Shown here one piece after another: positions 1 to 6,036 of a stretch of DNA of 11,810 nt. This DNA comes from an uncultured Lachnospiraceae bacterium (GTDB taxonomy: Bacteria; Bacillota_A; Clostridia; Lachnospirales; Lachnospiraceae), in NCBI GenBank assembly GCA_947175285.1, contig CAMWMM010000105.1, positions 1-11,810 on the forward strand, read 5' to 3'. The translations under genes were made by a program, and so were the position numbers. The notes beneath the pieces are model-generated. The model did no database searches. It worked only from the letters and a program-made list of their open reading frames with translations, and was not told where the DNA came from. Positions within the stretch are counted from its first letter, which is position 1. Every line of letters begins with the position of its first letter.

Positions 1-237
1 AATTGTGAAAAGGAAAAAGAAAATATATTTGTAAAAAAGGCATCTGTGATACTTTTGATTGTTATCGCAAATGTAGTAGACATCTTAGTGTTAAAAAATA
101 GATTGAATATCGGAATTTTAGTTATCGCGTTTTACATATACGATTCAGGAATGGCTATATTGAATAATGTTAAACGATTAGAAGTTCCTTTACCCAGCGT
201 TTTAGTCAAGATATTAAAGTTGTTGAGCGGAGAATAA
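1..237 (+). CDS. Phage holin family protein, C-terminal part (5' end outside window)
   Basis: The reading frame is open from the first base, so the true start lies upstream; a GTG at 46 is only the first possible start inside the window. About 78 residues are visible: a charged, Lys-rich stretch (residues 1-14), a hydrophobic membrane segment (about 16-30), a second hydrophobic stretch (about 38-50, ILVIAFYIYDSG), and a tail with VKRLEVPLPSVL. This layout, ending in a 'G(x)aIlnNvkRlevPlP' type tail, resembles the end of the toxin-secretion/phage-lysis holins (Bacteriophage_holin_4 type, PF05105). Such proteins form membrane lesions that release endolysin or other enzymes. The gene is followed directly by a strong terminator, fitting the end of a lysis operon. 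The family call rests on remembered motif similarity. Confidence 0.6.
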   Translation, partial: NCEKEKENIFVKKASVILLIVIANVVDILVLKNRLNIGILVIAFYIYDSGMAILNNVKRLEVPLPSVLVKILKLLSGE

Positions 238-252
238 TATACAAAATCAATT

Positions 253-311
253 AAATAGTCAAAATAATGCCTCCAAGTCCAAAAGATTTGGAGGTTTTAT
301 TCTGACTATTT
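253..311. terminator. Long inverted repeat, probable bidirectional terminator
   Basis: A nearly perfect 24-bp inverted repeat: 253-276 pairs with 288-311 with only a few mismatches, centred on CCTCCAA / TTGGAGG (270-276 and 288-294). The GC-rich core is followed by TTTTATT on the plus strand and by an A/T-rich run on the minus strand, so it could stop transcription in both directions. It sits just after the holin stop. The rest of the gap to 515 is AT-rich, and I see no convincing gene in it. Confidence 0.75.
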
Positions 312-515
312 ATGTTTCGGAAAAGTCTATCCAAGAATAAAATTCTATGATATTTTTAAATGAAGTAATATATGTTATAGTAAAAAGCAGATTTCAAATC
401 ATGACAAAGCCAATCAAAGGTTTGTCTAAAAAGCAATTCTTAATTTTTTATGGGAAAACATAGAGATAGATATGCCGCTCATTATGGGTTTTGTGAAAAA
501 TTAAAGCGTTAGTTT

Positions 516-902
516 ATGGCTTATATTTACCTAGCAAGCCAAGGTGAGTGCATCTTTATTGCACACTCGGGGCATGTGGAGACGTGTGTCCTTTTGTCGC
601 GGAGAAATATTGGAAACAAATCTACCCGTATTGAGATTGAAATCGACTTAGATGAGGCTGACAGGAGGGAATGTATCGGTAGGGCAACCTATCAAGAGAT
701 TAAAAATTACATATTAGAGCATTACCAAACAAAAGTATCAAGTTTGTATATATCTCAGGTTAAAAGAAAATGTGGTTTGGAAACAAGGGAAAACTTCAAT
801 AAACCCAAAACAGATGGCAATAAAGTACCAAATTGTCCACTTGAAAAGGAGGAGATTATAAAAGAAGCATTAAAATATTTTGGAATGTTAAACGAAGAAT
901 AA
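516..902 (+). CDS. Orphan C-terminal domain of an RlmD/RumA-like 23S rRNA (uracil-5)-methyltransferase
   Basis: 128 residues. Residues about 18-30 contain SGHVETCVLLSR, which matches the conserved C-terminal 'tGHVETVvLLS' segment of RlmD/RumA-type methyltransferases. The remainder (ATYQEIKNYILEHY, SLYISQVKRKCGL, then NKPKTD...CPLEKEEIIKEALKYF) matches the helical extension that clostridial members of that family carry. The SAM-binding and catalytic parts, several hundred residues in full-length enzymes, are absent: an in-frame TAG lies at 510-512 and I see no upstream continuation. There is no good ribosome site before the ATG. It is therefore either a decayed remnant of a methyltransferase gene or a stand-alone small protein that kept the nucleic-acid-related tail. 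Catalytic activity is not expected. The family assignment comes from recalled motifs. Confidence 0.55.
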   Translation: MAYIYLASQGECIFIAHSGHVETCVLLSRRNIGNKSTRIEIEIDLDEADRRECIGRATYQEIKNYILEHYQTKVSSLYISQVKRKCGLETRENFNKPKTDGNKVPNCPLEKEEIIKEALKYFGMLNEE

Positions 903-908
903 AAATAT

Positions 909-945
909 ACTCCCTGAACGAAATTGTTCGGGGAGTTGGTTTTTA
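909..945. terminator. Bidirectional terminator between convergent genes
   Basis: ACTCCCTGAAC (909-919) pairs with GTTCGGGGAGT (926-936), 11 bp with one G-T pair and a 6-nt loop. A T-rich run (TTGGTTTTTAT) follows on the plus strand, and the minus strand also leaves as T-rich (TATATTTTTATT). It sits exactly between the plus-strand gene ending at 902 and the minus-strand gene ending at 943. Confidence 0.8.
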
Positions 946-1269
946 TATGGATTCAAGCATTACATTGATTAAATCGAAGCTGATTCCTGCATCTATGTAC
1001 CTGCATATGTCATAATCATAAAAAACGGTATTTGGAAATTCTCGAAATGGGCTTTTTATAGTGTGTCCATTAAAATTAAGAAACTGTTCTATTTCATTGG
1101 AGGTTGGCAGAGCTAAAAAGAATGCCATCTGTAAATAAAAGTGACGTTTCTCTACAAATTTCTTATTCGTTTTTCTTTTATAATCAAACCATGAATTTGA
1201 CGAAAAGCCTCGTGCTTTCAAATAATTTGTGAATCTGACATGTCCATTATCTTCCCACGATGAAGTCAT
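943..1269 (-). CDS. Unrecognised small protein, possibly a helical DNA/RNA-binding type
   Basis: 108 residues from the ATG at 1267-1269; the frame stays open upstream to about 1337 without another ATG, and no clear ribosome site precedes the ATG. I cannot name the family with confidence. The pattern in residues about 27-108 (FDYKRKTNKKFVEKRHFYLQMAFFLAL, then EIEQFLNFNGHTI, then YDICRYIDAGISFDLINVML) resembles the helical arrangement of a widespread clostridial family of XRE-like regulatory domains. That family reads roughly 'YKRAnIDRKLFSKIR...KKTaiALAIALELNLdETkdLLeRAGYaLS...IIeYFIenGnYdIfeINEaLF'. The similarity is of layout, not of close sequence. The gene converges on the orphan methyltransferase piece and shares its terminator. 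Confidence 0.5.
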   Translation of the reverse strand: MTSSWEDNGHVRFTNYLKARGFSSNSWFDYKRKTNKKFVEKRHFYLQMAFFLALPTSNEIEQFLNFNGHTIKSPFREFPNTVFYDYDICRYIDAGISFDLINVMLESI

Positions 1270-1319
1270 TAGACAAAAAAGACCAGTAAAATCAAGGGTT
1301 TCAGCGATTTTGAGTTGCG

Positions 1320-1352
1320 ATTTACTACAAATTTACTACAAATTTGCTACGC
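1320..1352. repeat. Three tandem 11-bp repeats (ATTTACTACAA type)
   Basis: ATTTACTACAA at 1320-1330 is repeated exactly at 1331-1341, with a degenerate third copy ATTTGCTACGC at 1342-1352. Short repeated ATAATAC strings follow at about 1353-1379. The block lies in the gene-free interval 1270-1487, where the base composition changes from AT-rich flank to the more balanced element A. It could belong to an attachment region or be a protein-binding array; no function is shown by the sequence itself. Confidence 0.6.
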
Positions 1353-1416
1353 ATAATACGGAATAATACCTGATAATACGTTTTGTGCGACATCTAATTT
1401 TAATATTTTGTACTTC

Positions 1417-1455
1417 AAGGACACTTTCCAAGTGAGAATTTGGGAGTGTCCTTTT
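1417..1455 (+). terminator. Hairpin before the DUF6075-like gene: terminator or leader attenuator
   Basis: AAGGACACT (1417-1425) pairs perfectly with AGTGTCCTT (1445-1453), the stem is extended inward by TTCCAA/TTTGGG pairing, and four T residues follow (1452-1455). Only about 20 bp separate it from the ribosome site of the next gene, too little for a promoter. It is either an insulator against upstream transcription, with the promoter elsewhere, or an attenuator in the leader of the parA-parB-repA operon. Confidence 0.6.
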
Positions 1456-1487
1456 GTTATGGTCAAAAAATAAAATTGGAGGTAGAA

Positions 1488-2009
1488 ATGATGAATAACA
1501 CAACGTTAAGAGCAGAGGCGCAGAGCGCCAATAACACACACATGGTTTTTGCAGACGAGGAACATGAGAAATTTTATTATGAGAAATTGGAACAGGCGAG
1601 GTATCAGGACTGTTATCACAAGGCTTTGATCTACATTCTCGGTATATCGGAGGACACAAGAAATCATTTCAGCCAGATTTATGATATTAAGTCCGGGTAC
1701 ATCAAGCCGGAATGCCTGCATCAAGGCTGGCAGACAAGCGGCAGTGTCCGTGTGGTAAGGCTTGCCTTTAACCTTTACACGGACGGAACACCAAGCGTGG
1801 ATGATTATGAGAGCAGGGACGAACAGGTAAGAGAGTGCAGGGAGTATTCCGTAAGCGATATTTTCTGCTGTGGTTACGCAATGTACTTCTGGCAGGGCAT
1901 TCAGCTCCGTTATCCGGAGTATTGCCAAAAGCAGAAGCCCATTGAAGAAATCCTTGCGGAAATGGAGAGGAAACGTGCTGAAAATTCGACTGATGGGAAC
2001 AAAGAATGA
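1488..2009 (+). CDS. DUF6075-like family protein
   Basis: 173 residues from ATG 1488, preceded by TTGGAGG at 1476-1482. The frame is open further upstream to 1440, but that would place the start inside the hairpin. The protein is soluble and acidic, with an N-terminal DEEHEKFYYEKLEQA segment, a central YHKALIYILGISEDTRNHF segment and YDIKSGYIKPECLHQGWQTSGS, then a Cys/Tyr/Trp-rich patch SDIFCCGYAMYFWQGIQLRYPEY and a charged tail. I recognise this as the DUF6075 type, a family found at the head of partition/replication modules of clostridial ICEs. Its molecular function is not known to me. It is the first gene of the operon and overlaps the following small gene by 35 bases, suggesting coupled translation. 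Confidence 0.75.
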   Translation: MMNNTTLRAEAQSANNTHMVFADEEHEKFYYEKLEQARYQDCYHKALIYILGISEDTRNHFSQIYDIKSGYIKPECLHQGWQTSGSVRVVRLAFNLYTDGTPSVDDYESRDEQVRECREYSVSDIFCCGYAMYFWQGIQLRYPEYCQKQKPIEEILAEMERKRAENSTDGNKE

Positions 2010-2157
2010 TATTAAGTGGTTCGAGAAGATTTTGAAAAGACAGCCCAAAGTGGCTGTGATGGAGTTCTCGGAGCTGTACCGTAATAAAGGTACAAACAGA
2101 TATTACCGGGCTTATGTGGAAGTGCAGAAAGCCAACATCAAAGAAAAATCTAACTAA
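1975..2157 (+). CDS. DUF3970-like small protein
   Basis: 60 residues from GTG 1975, which has GGAGAGG at 1964-1970 just upstream. The frame is open back to 1870, but nothing there looks like the family. An ATG at 1993 is a weaker alternative. The protein begins MLKIRLMGTKNDIKWFEKIL and continues KVAVMEFSELYRNKG and YYRAYVEV, a compact alpha/beta arrangement ending in a Lys-rich tail. This matches the small 'irLmGTkndikwF' proteins (DUF3970) that precede ParA in conjugative elements of Firmicutes. The role is unknown. It starts inside the end of the DUF6075-like gene and ends 16 bp before parA. Confidence 0.7.
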   Translation: MLKIRLMGTKNDIKWFEKILKRQPKVAVMEFSELYRNKGTNRYYRAYVEVQKANIKEKSN

Positions 2158-2173
2158 ACGGAGGAATAAAACC

Positions 2174-2959
2174 ATGTGTAAAATTATAGCAATCGCAAAC
2201 CAAAAAGGCGGTGTCGGAAAGACTACCACAACGAGCAACTTAGGGATTGGGCTGGCAAAGCAGGGAAAGAAAGTCTTAGTTATTGATGCAGATGCACAGG
2301 GAAGTCTGACTGCAAGTCTTGGCTTCACGGAGCCGGACAAGCTGGAAGTTACCCTTGCAAATGTAATGGAAAAGGTTATCAACGATGAAGAAATTGAGCC
2401 GGGCTATGGTATTTTAAAGCATGACGAAGGGATTGACTTATTGCCAGCGAACATTGAGCTGTCTGGTCTGGAAGTTTCCCTTGTGAATGTGATGAGCAGG
2501 GAGATTATGATGCGCTCCTATATGGATATGGTAAAGGATAAGTACGATTACATTTTGATTGACTGTATGCCCTCGCTTGGCATGATTACCATAAATGCCT
2601 TTGCCTGTGCGGACAGTGTACTCATTCCAGTGCAGGCGGCATATCTGCCCGTTAAAGGGTTGGAGCAGCTTATTAAGACCATAGGCAAGGTAAAGCGGCA
2701 GATTAATCCCAAACTGGAGATTGAGGGAATTTTAATGACAATGGTAGATAACCGTACCAATTATGCAAGGGATATTACAGCACTGCTCATCGAAACTTAT
2801 GGCAGTAAAGTACGGATATTTGAGAACAGCATACCGATGTCCGTGAGAGCGGCGGAAACTTCTGCAGAAGGCATCAGCATTTACCAGCATGATCCGAAAG
2901 GCAGAGTTGCAGGCGCATATCAGTCTTTGACGGAGGAGGTGCTTGGCAATGGGCAATAA
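2174..2959 (+). CDS. parA: ParA/Soj-family partition ATPase
   Basis: 261 residues. The start is ATG 2174 with GGAGG at 2160-2164; the open frame extends back to 2114 but has no comparable ribosome site and overlaps the previous gene. The deviant Walker A motif KGGVGKTT is at residues 11-18 with the signature lysine K11, the Walker A' motif VIDADAQGS is at 36-44, and the Walker B motif YILIDCMPS is at 125-133. Family members bind DNA non-specifically as ATP dimers and are stimulated by ParB bound at parS, moving replicon copies to daughter cells. There is no N-terminal helix-turn-helix extension, so it is the short type that does not autoregulate by direct operator binding. It overlaps parB by 11 bases, so the pair is likely translationally coupled. 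In an ICE it would stabilise the circular replicating form. Confidence 0.95.
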   Translation: MCKIIAIANQKGGVGKTTTTSNLGIGLAKQGKKVLVIDADAQGSLTASLGFTEPDKLEVTLANVMEKVINDEEIEPGYGILKHDEGIDLLPANIELSGLEVSLVNVMSREIMMRSYMDMVKDKYDYILIDCMPSLGMITINAFACADSVLIPVQAAYLPVKGLEQLIKTIGKVKRQINPKLEIEGILMTMVDNRTNYARDITALLIETYGSKVRIFENSIPMSVRAAETSAEGISIYQHDPKGRVAGAYQSLTEEVLGNGQ

Positions 2960-3824
2960 GGCAGGGAGCGCATCAAAGGTCAAATTGAGCAGTTATGATG
3001 ATTTATTTGGCGGTGCGGAGAATGCGGCGGGGGAGCAGATCATCAATGTGAAGCTGACCGATTTACATACATTCAAAGGACACCCGTTCCGTGTCCTTGA
3101 TGATGAAAAGATGGAGGAAACCACAGAGAGCATCAGCAGACACGGTGTGCTTGTACCCGGAATTGCAAGACCGAGGGCAGAAGGCGGCTATGAAATCATA
3201 GCCGGACACCGGAGGAAACGGGGTTCTGAAAGGGCAGGGTTAGACACAATGCCCGTCATTGTCAGGGATTATACGGACGATGAAGCCACGATTATTATGG
3301 TGGATTCCAATATCCAGCGTGAGGACATTTTACCGAGCGAAAAAGCAAAGGCTTATGCCATGAAGTATGAAGCGATGAAGCATCAGGGCAGCAAAGGCGG
3401 CAGTACCCTCGACGAAGTGGGGGAAGCAGCCGGGGAGAGTGGAAAGACGGTGCAGAGGTATGTATGGCTTGCAAGGCTATCCGATGAGCTGCTTGACATG
3501 GTGGATAAGAAAAAGATAGGGATAGCGCAGGGGGTGGATATTTCGTTCCTGTCCGAAGAAGCCCAACAATGGGTATCTGTTATCCTTGAGGAAACGGGGG
3601 CGGCAGTGAACGCTTCCAAATCGGCAAAGCTGAAGGAGTATGGGAAAAGCGGCGAGCTTACGCTTCCAATGGTAAGGCTGATACTGGCGAAGGAAAAGCC
3701 GAAGGAAAGAAAGGTAACGATTAAGGGCGATAAGATCAGCAGATATTTTTCAGAGGACTATTCCAATGATGACATAGAGGGCATCATTATCCAGCTTTTG
3801 GAGGAATGGCAGAATAAGCAGTAA
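2949..3824 (+). CDS. parB: ParB/Spo0J-family partition protein
   Basis: 291 residues from ATG 2949, 8 nt after GGAGGAGGT (2932-2940); the upstream TTG at 2943 is too close to that site. The N-terminal domain (about 30-125) has the CTP-binding/arginine region EIIAGHRRKRG, with GHRR at 86-89, and the following box NIQREDILPSEKAKAY (121-136). A helix-turn-helix follows at about 153-176 (TLDEVGEAAGESGKTVQRYVWLARL). The C-terminal third contains LTLPMVRLILAKEKP and a final acidic helix likely used for dimerisation. ParB proteins load at parS as CTP-dependent clamps and activate ParA. I did not find an obvious parS palindrome close by. The gene overlaps parA and ends 13 bp before repA. Confidence 0.93.
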   Translation: MGNKAGSASKVKLSSYDDLFGGAENAAGEQIINVKLTDLHTFKGHPFRVLDDEKMEETTESISRHGVLVPGIARPRAEGGYEIIAGHRRKRGSERAGLDTMPVIVRDYTDDEATIIMVDSNIQREDILPSEKAKAYAMKYEAMKHQGSKGGSTLDEVGEAAGESGKTVQRYVWLARLSDELLDMVDKKKIGIAQGVDISFLSEEAQQWVSVILEETGAAVNASKSAKLKEYGKSGELTLPMVRLILAKEKPKERKVTIKGDKISRYFSEDYSNDDIEGIIIQLLEEWQNKQ

Positions 3825-3837
3825 AGGAGGCGGTAAA

Positions 3838-4899
3838 ATGGGCGAGCCATTGAAGTTTGATTATTACTATGGCATTGAAGCAGAGCAGTTTTCCTTTTAC
3901 CGTGTTCCACGCCTGCTGATTAAGGACGAGCGTTTCAAGGGGCTTAGCAGCGATGCTAAGCTCCTATATGGGCTGATGCTTGACAGAATGTCGTTGTCAA
4001 TGAAAAATGGGTGGCTGGACGATGAAAACAGGGCATATATCATCTATACTGTTGACAATATAATGGAAGATTTGGGTTGTGCAAGGGCAACCTGTGTAAA
4101 AGTCATCAAGGAGCTTGACAGCGATAATGGTATCGGGCTGATAGAAAAGAAACGCAGAGGGCTTGGAAAGCCTGATATAATTTATGTGAAAAACTTTGCG
4201 GCGGAGGAAAAAAAGCCGGACGAAACAGCCGCAAAAGCTGATAAATCCACAGAAGTTCAAAATCTGAACTTCAAGAAGTTCAATAATTATACTTCTGGAA
4301 GTTCAGAAACTGAACCTCAAGAAGTTCAGAATTTGGACTTGCAGAAGTTCAGAAAACAGACTTCAAGAAATTCAGAAACTGAACTTGCAGAAGTTCAAAA
4401 ATCAGACCCTAATTATACTAACTATAATCAAACAGATCAGAACCATACTGATATGAGTTATACCAATCCTATCAATCAATCTACGGGAAATGCTGATGCG
4501 ATTGATGTGATTGATGAAACGAGTGCATATATGTCACTGATCCGTGACAATCTGGAATATGAACACCACATGAAATATGACCAGTATGGAGATAGGGAAA
4601 TGTACGAGGAAATCTATGAAACCGTCTGTGATGTGGTCTGTGTGAAGCGCAGGACAATCCGTATCAATGGGGAAGATTACCCGTATGAGCTTGTAAAATC
4701 CCGTTTCCTGAAACTGAACAGCAGCCATGTGGCGTATGTCATGGACTGTATGAAAAATACCGACACAAAGATTACAAACATCAGGGCATATCTGATTACA
4801 ACACTTTACAATGCCCCCTCAACCATGAACCATTACTACCAGCAGGAGGTACAGCATGATATGTATGGCGGAGGGTGGGAAGAAAAAGGAATTACTTAA
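3838..4899 (+). CDS. repA: Replication initiator protein A (RepA_N family) with DUF6017-like C-terminal domain
   Basis: 353 residues from ATG 3838, with AAAGGAGG ten bases upstream. The RepA_N domain spans about 5-120: FDYYYG, FSFYRVPRLLI, FKGLSSDAKLLYGLMLDRM, and the winged-helix region ending KPDIIYVKNF. A polar, low-complexity linker (about 121-220) follows; its part 139-191 consists of a 23-residue protein repeat (EVQNL...) written by 23-bp iterons. The C-terminal part (about 230-353, EYEHHMKYD to the end) fits the DUF6017 domain of Gram-positive initiators. RepA_N proteins of plasmids such as pSK41, pAD1 and pCF10 bind repeats lying within their own coding sequence, which act as the origin. 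By analogy this protein probably starts replication of the excised circular element at its own gene. Confidence 0.92.
   Translation: MGEPLKFDYYYGIEAEQFSFYRVPRLLIKDERFKGLSSDAKLLYGLMLDRMSLSMKNGWLDDENRAYIIYTVDNIMEDLGCARATCVKVIKELDSDNGIGLIEKKRRGLGKPDIIYVKNFAAEEKKPDETAAKADKSTEVQNLNFKKFNNYTSGSSETEPQEVQNLDLQKFRKQTSRNSETELAEVQKSDPNYTNYNQTDQNHTDMSYTNPINQSTGNADAIDVIDETSAYMSLIRDNLEYEHHMKYDQYGDREMYEEIYETVCDVVCVKRRTIRINGEDYPYELVKSRFLKLNSSHVAYVMDCMKNTDTKITNIRAYLITTLYNAPSTMNHYYQQEVQHDMYGGGWEEKGIT
4252..4412 (+). repeat. Seven 23-bp iterons inside repA, candidate origin of replication
   Basis: The octamer GAAGTTCA (GAAATTCA in copy 6) begins at 4252, 4275, 4298, 4321, 4344, 4367 and 4390, a strict 23-bp period. 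Most units contain an internal inverted element TTCAGAAACTGAA followed by CTTCAA or CTTGCA, so each unit is itself partly palindromic. Because 23 is not a multiple of three, three units (69 bp) encode one 23-residue protein repeat. The spacing of just over two helical turns, the internal symmetry and the location in a repA_N gene fit an iteron-type origin; initiation at this place is inferred. Confidence 0.85.
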
Positions 4900-4905
4900 T
4901 AAACT

Positions 4906-4924
4906 TCTGGACACAATGTCCAGA
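4906..4924. repeat. Intergenic palindrome copy 1 (TCTGGACA-CAA-TGTCCAGA)
   Basis: Perfect 8-bp arms with a 3-nt spacer, beginning 7 bp after the repA stop and lying between repA and the convergent XRE gene. It matches copies at 6898-6916 and 7087-7105; the flanking 3' GGTGG is also similar to copy 2. No T run follows, so it does not look like a simple terminator. Confidence 0.8.
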
Positions 4925-4929
4925 GGTGG

Positions 4930-4958
4930 CAAAAACAAGGCAGCTTATTTTTCTGCCT
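4930..4958 (-). terminator. Probable terminator of the XRE gene
   Basis: On the minus strand AGGCAG pairs with CTGCCT (plus-strand 4953-4958 and 4938-4943) and is followed by TTGTTTTTG. The stop codon of the XRE gene lies in the loop region. Its position prevents minus-strand transcripts from entering repA. Confidence 0.55.
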
Positions 4959-5169
4959 GCTCTGTATCCGGTGTAAATTCAGCGATGTCATTCAGCGTAA
5001 AGTCCTCGCCCAAGATATTCAGTATCATGTTCAGCGTGTGGGTAGTAACGGACTGGTTATTTTTCAGCCGCTGTATCTGTGACCTGCTGACACCGTGACG
5101 GGTATATAGGCTGTATTGGCTGATTCCGTTTTCCTTTAAGGTTTGAAAAAGTTTGTCGAATTTAATCAT
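4945..5169 (-). CDS. Small XRE/Cro-C1-type helix-turn-helix regulator
   Basis: 74 residues. The helix-turn-helix occupies about residues 17-40: ISQYSLYTRHGVSRSQIQRLKNNQ, with the typical 'S.s.i.r.k.n...t..tl..i...L' pattern carried on by VTTHTLNMILNILG. An acidic tail DTEQAEK follows. The ATG is 5167-5169; a modest AGAGGAAA lies about 15 nt upstream on the minus strand. It is the only minus-strand gene in element A, convergent to repA and divergent from the accessory gene at 5282. It is therefore well placed to repress the intervening promoter region (repeats at 5225-5259) and possibly to sense induction of element transfer. Targets are inferred from position only. Confidence 0.88.
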   Translation of the reverse strand: MIKFDKLFQTLKENGISQYSLYTRHGVSRSQIQRLKNNQSVTTHTLNMILNILGEDFTLNDIAEFTPDTEQAEK

Positions 5170-5198
5170 AATGTGCGGTATTTTCCTCTACTTTCTAC

Positions 5199-5227
5199 TT
5201 GAATATGTATTATTATGCTCCTATAAT
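5199..5227 (+). promoter_or_regulatory. Sigma-A-like promoter for the 5282 gene cluster
   Basis: TTGAAT at 5199-5204, a 17-bp spacer, then a perfect TATAAT at 5222-5227. It lies in the 112-bp interval between the divergent XRE gene and the first accessory gene, with transcription running rightward. Confidence 0.8.
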
Positions 5228-5259
5228 GGAGATGGTTATAGTTACTAAAAATGGAGATG
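5225..5259. promoter_or_regulatory. Repeated AATGGAGATG motif downstream of the promoter, possible operator
   Basis: AATGGAGATG occurs at 5225-5234 and 5250-5259, a 25-bp spacing, and CTATAA/TTATAG (5221-5226 and 5236-5241) forms a small inverted repeat overlapping the -10 box. The position from the -10 through the start of transcription fits an operator, most simply for the adjacent XRE protein. Confidence 0.45.
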
Positions 5260-5281
5260 AAATGTAAAGGAGTACAGAGTT

Positions 5282-5605
5282 ATGGATAAGAAAGAACTGC
5301 GGAAAAGATATGAAGAACAGGACGGCATGGGGAAGGCGCTGCTGTTAGAAAAGCTGGCTTTCTGTAAATTTGCAGACCACTATGATTTTGAAAATTATTT
5401 CAGGATAGGGGAATTAAAGGACAGTGAACTGCTCTGCCTTGTCAGTTTCCTTTATCATCATGATTTTTTCCTGATGATGCTGGATATTATGAACCATTAT
5501 AAAGAGAGGTTTATCTTCGCTGATACTTCCCTTTTGAGGGAATTTGAACCGGACGATACCCTTGTGGAAAGGCTTTCAAGGATTGACATTCTGACGGATA
5601 TATAA
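5282..5605 (+). CDS. Unrecognised 107-aa accessory protein
   Basis: ATG 5282 preceded by AAAGGAG (5266-5272) and by the promoter at 5199. The protein begins MDKKELRKRYEEQDGMGKALLLEKLAFC, a charged amphipathic helix, then ADHYDFENYFRIGELKDSELLCLVSFLYHHDFFLMMLDIMNHY, then an acidic end (FEPDDTLVERLSRIDILTDI). It appears all-helical, cytoplasmic and acidic, with no membrane segment or catalytic motif that I can identify. It is first in a rightward run of accessory genes placed between the replication and transfer modules. No function is proposed. Confidence 0.75.
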   Translation: MDKKELRKRYEEQDGMGKALLLEKLAFCKFADHYDFENYFRIGELKDSELLCLVSFLYHHDFFLMMLDIMNHYKERFIFADTSLLREFEPDDTLVERLSRIDILTDI

Positions 5606-5635
5606 AAAAATAGGTGTAAGGAGATGCAGGGGCTT

Positions 5636-5992
5636 ATGGAGAAAAAAACATACATTACAGAAGAAGAACAGAAAAAATGCCGGAAGGTGGCAGATGCCTT
5701 TGCAGAACTTGAAGATGTGGACATCGTGGTAGTTGATGTTGGCAGGTATGGTTTTGTGAAGCTGCAATATTACACACCACCGACAGGCTTTGAGAATGAT
5801 TTTACTTTCACTAACAGCAAAGAAATGTTTGAAGATTTGTGGGAGGAATGGCTGCACACACAGATCATTGTGCTTGCAAAGGAAATGGGCATAAATGATA
5901 TCGACTATGATGTTTTTTTAAGCGATTGCCAGAGGAAAAGCAGAATGAGCTTATGGGCAGGAAACAGCATTTCGCAAAAGCAGCGGGAATAG
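5636..5992 (+). CDS. Unrecognised 118-aa accessory protein
   Basis: I place the start at ATG 5636 (MEKKTYITEEEQKKC), 12 nt after AAGGAG (5618-5623). An in-frame ATG at 5624 directly abuts that ribosome site and is less likely, though it would add only four residues. The protein has an N-terminal charged helix, then a beta-rich part (VDIVVVDVGRYGFVKLQYYTPPTGF), an acidic helix KEMFEDLWEEWLHTQIIVLAKEMG, and a polar tail. There is no signal peptide or known catalytic motif. It follows the 5282 gene by 30 bp and is probably in the same transcript. The function is unknown. Confidence 0.75.
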   Translation: MEKKTYITEEEQKKCRKVADAFAELEDVDIVVVDVGRYGFVKLQYYTPPTGFENDFTFTNSKEMFEDLWEEWLHTQIIVLAKEMGINDIDYDVFLSDCQRKSRMSLWAGNSISQKQRE

Positions 5993-6002
5993 AAACAGTA
6001 TG

Positions 6003-6020
6003 AGCCTGCCAAAGTGTGGT
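6003..6020. repeat. Upstream half-repeat of the 6037 hairpin arm
   Basis: GAGCCTGCCAAAGTGTGGT here resembles GAGCCTTGACTAAAGTGTGAT at 6034-6054: the same GAGCCT and AAAGTGTG blocks with slightly different spacing. It is an imperfect direct repeat of about 20 bp starting 31 bp before the hairpin arm. Confidence 0.55.
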
Positions 6021-6036
6021 GGGTGGCATTTTCGAG

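Noticed and set aside
1417..1455. Hairpin before the DUF6075-like gene as a riboswitch
   Set aside because: It is a single simple stem with no conserved junctions or ligand-binding core that I recognise; a terminator or attenuator explains it.
1506..2382. Long minus-strand open frames of about 180 and 204 residues
   Set aside because: They lie antisense to the DUF6075-like, DUF3970-like and parA genes, have no ribosome sites, and give low-complexity Cys/Phe/Pro-rich products.
2943..2951. TTG at 2943 as the parB start
   Set aside because: It lies only two bases after the ribosome site, whereas ATG 2949 has normal spacing.
4252..4412. Regular repeats as a possible CRISPR array
   Set aside because: Units are only 23 bp end to end with no unique spacers, lie inside an intact coding sequence, and fit iterons.
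4856..5098. Plus-strand 80-residue frame after repA
   Set aside because: It is antisense to the XRE gene, whose helix-turn-helix and terminator are convincing, and it reads through palindrome copy 1.
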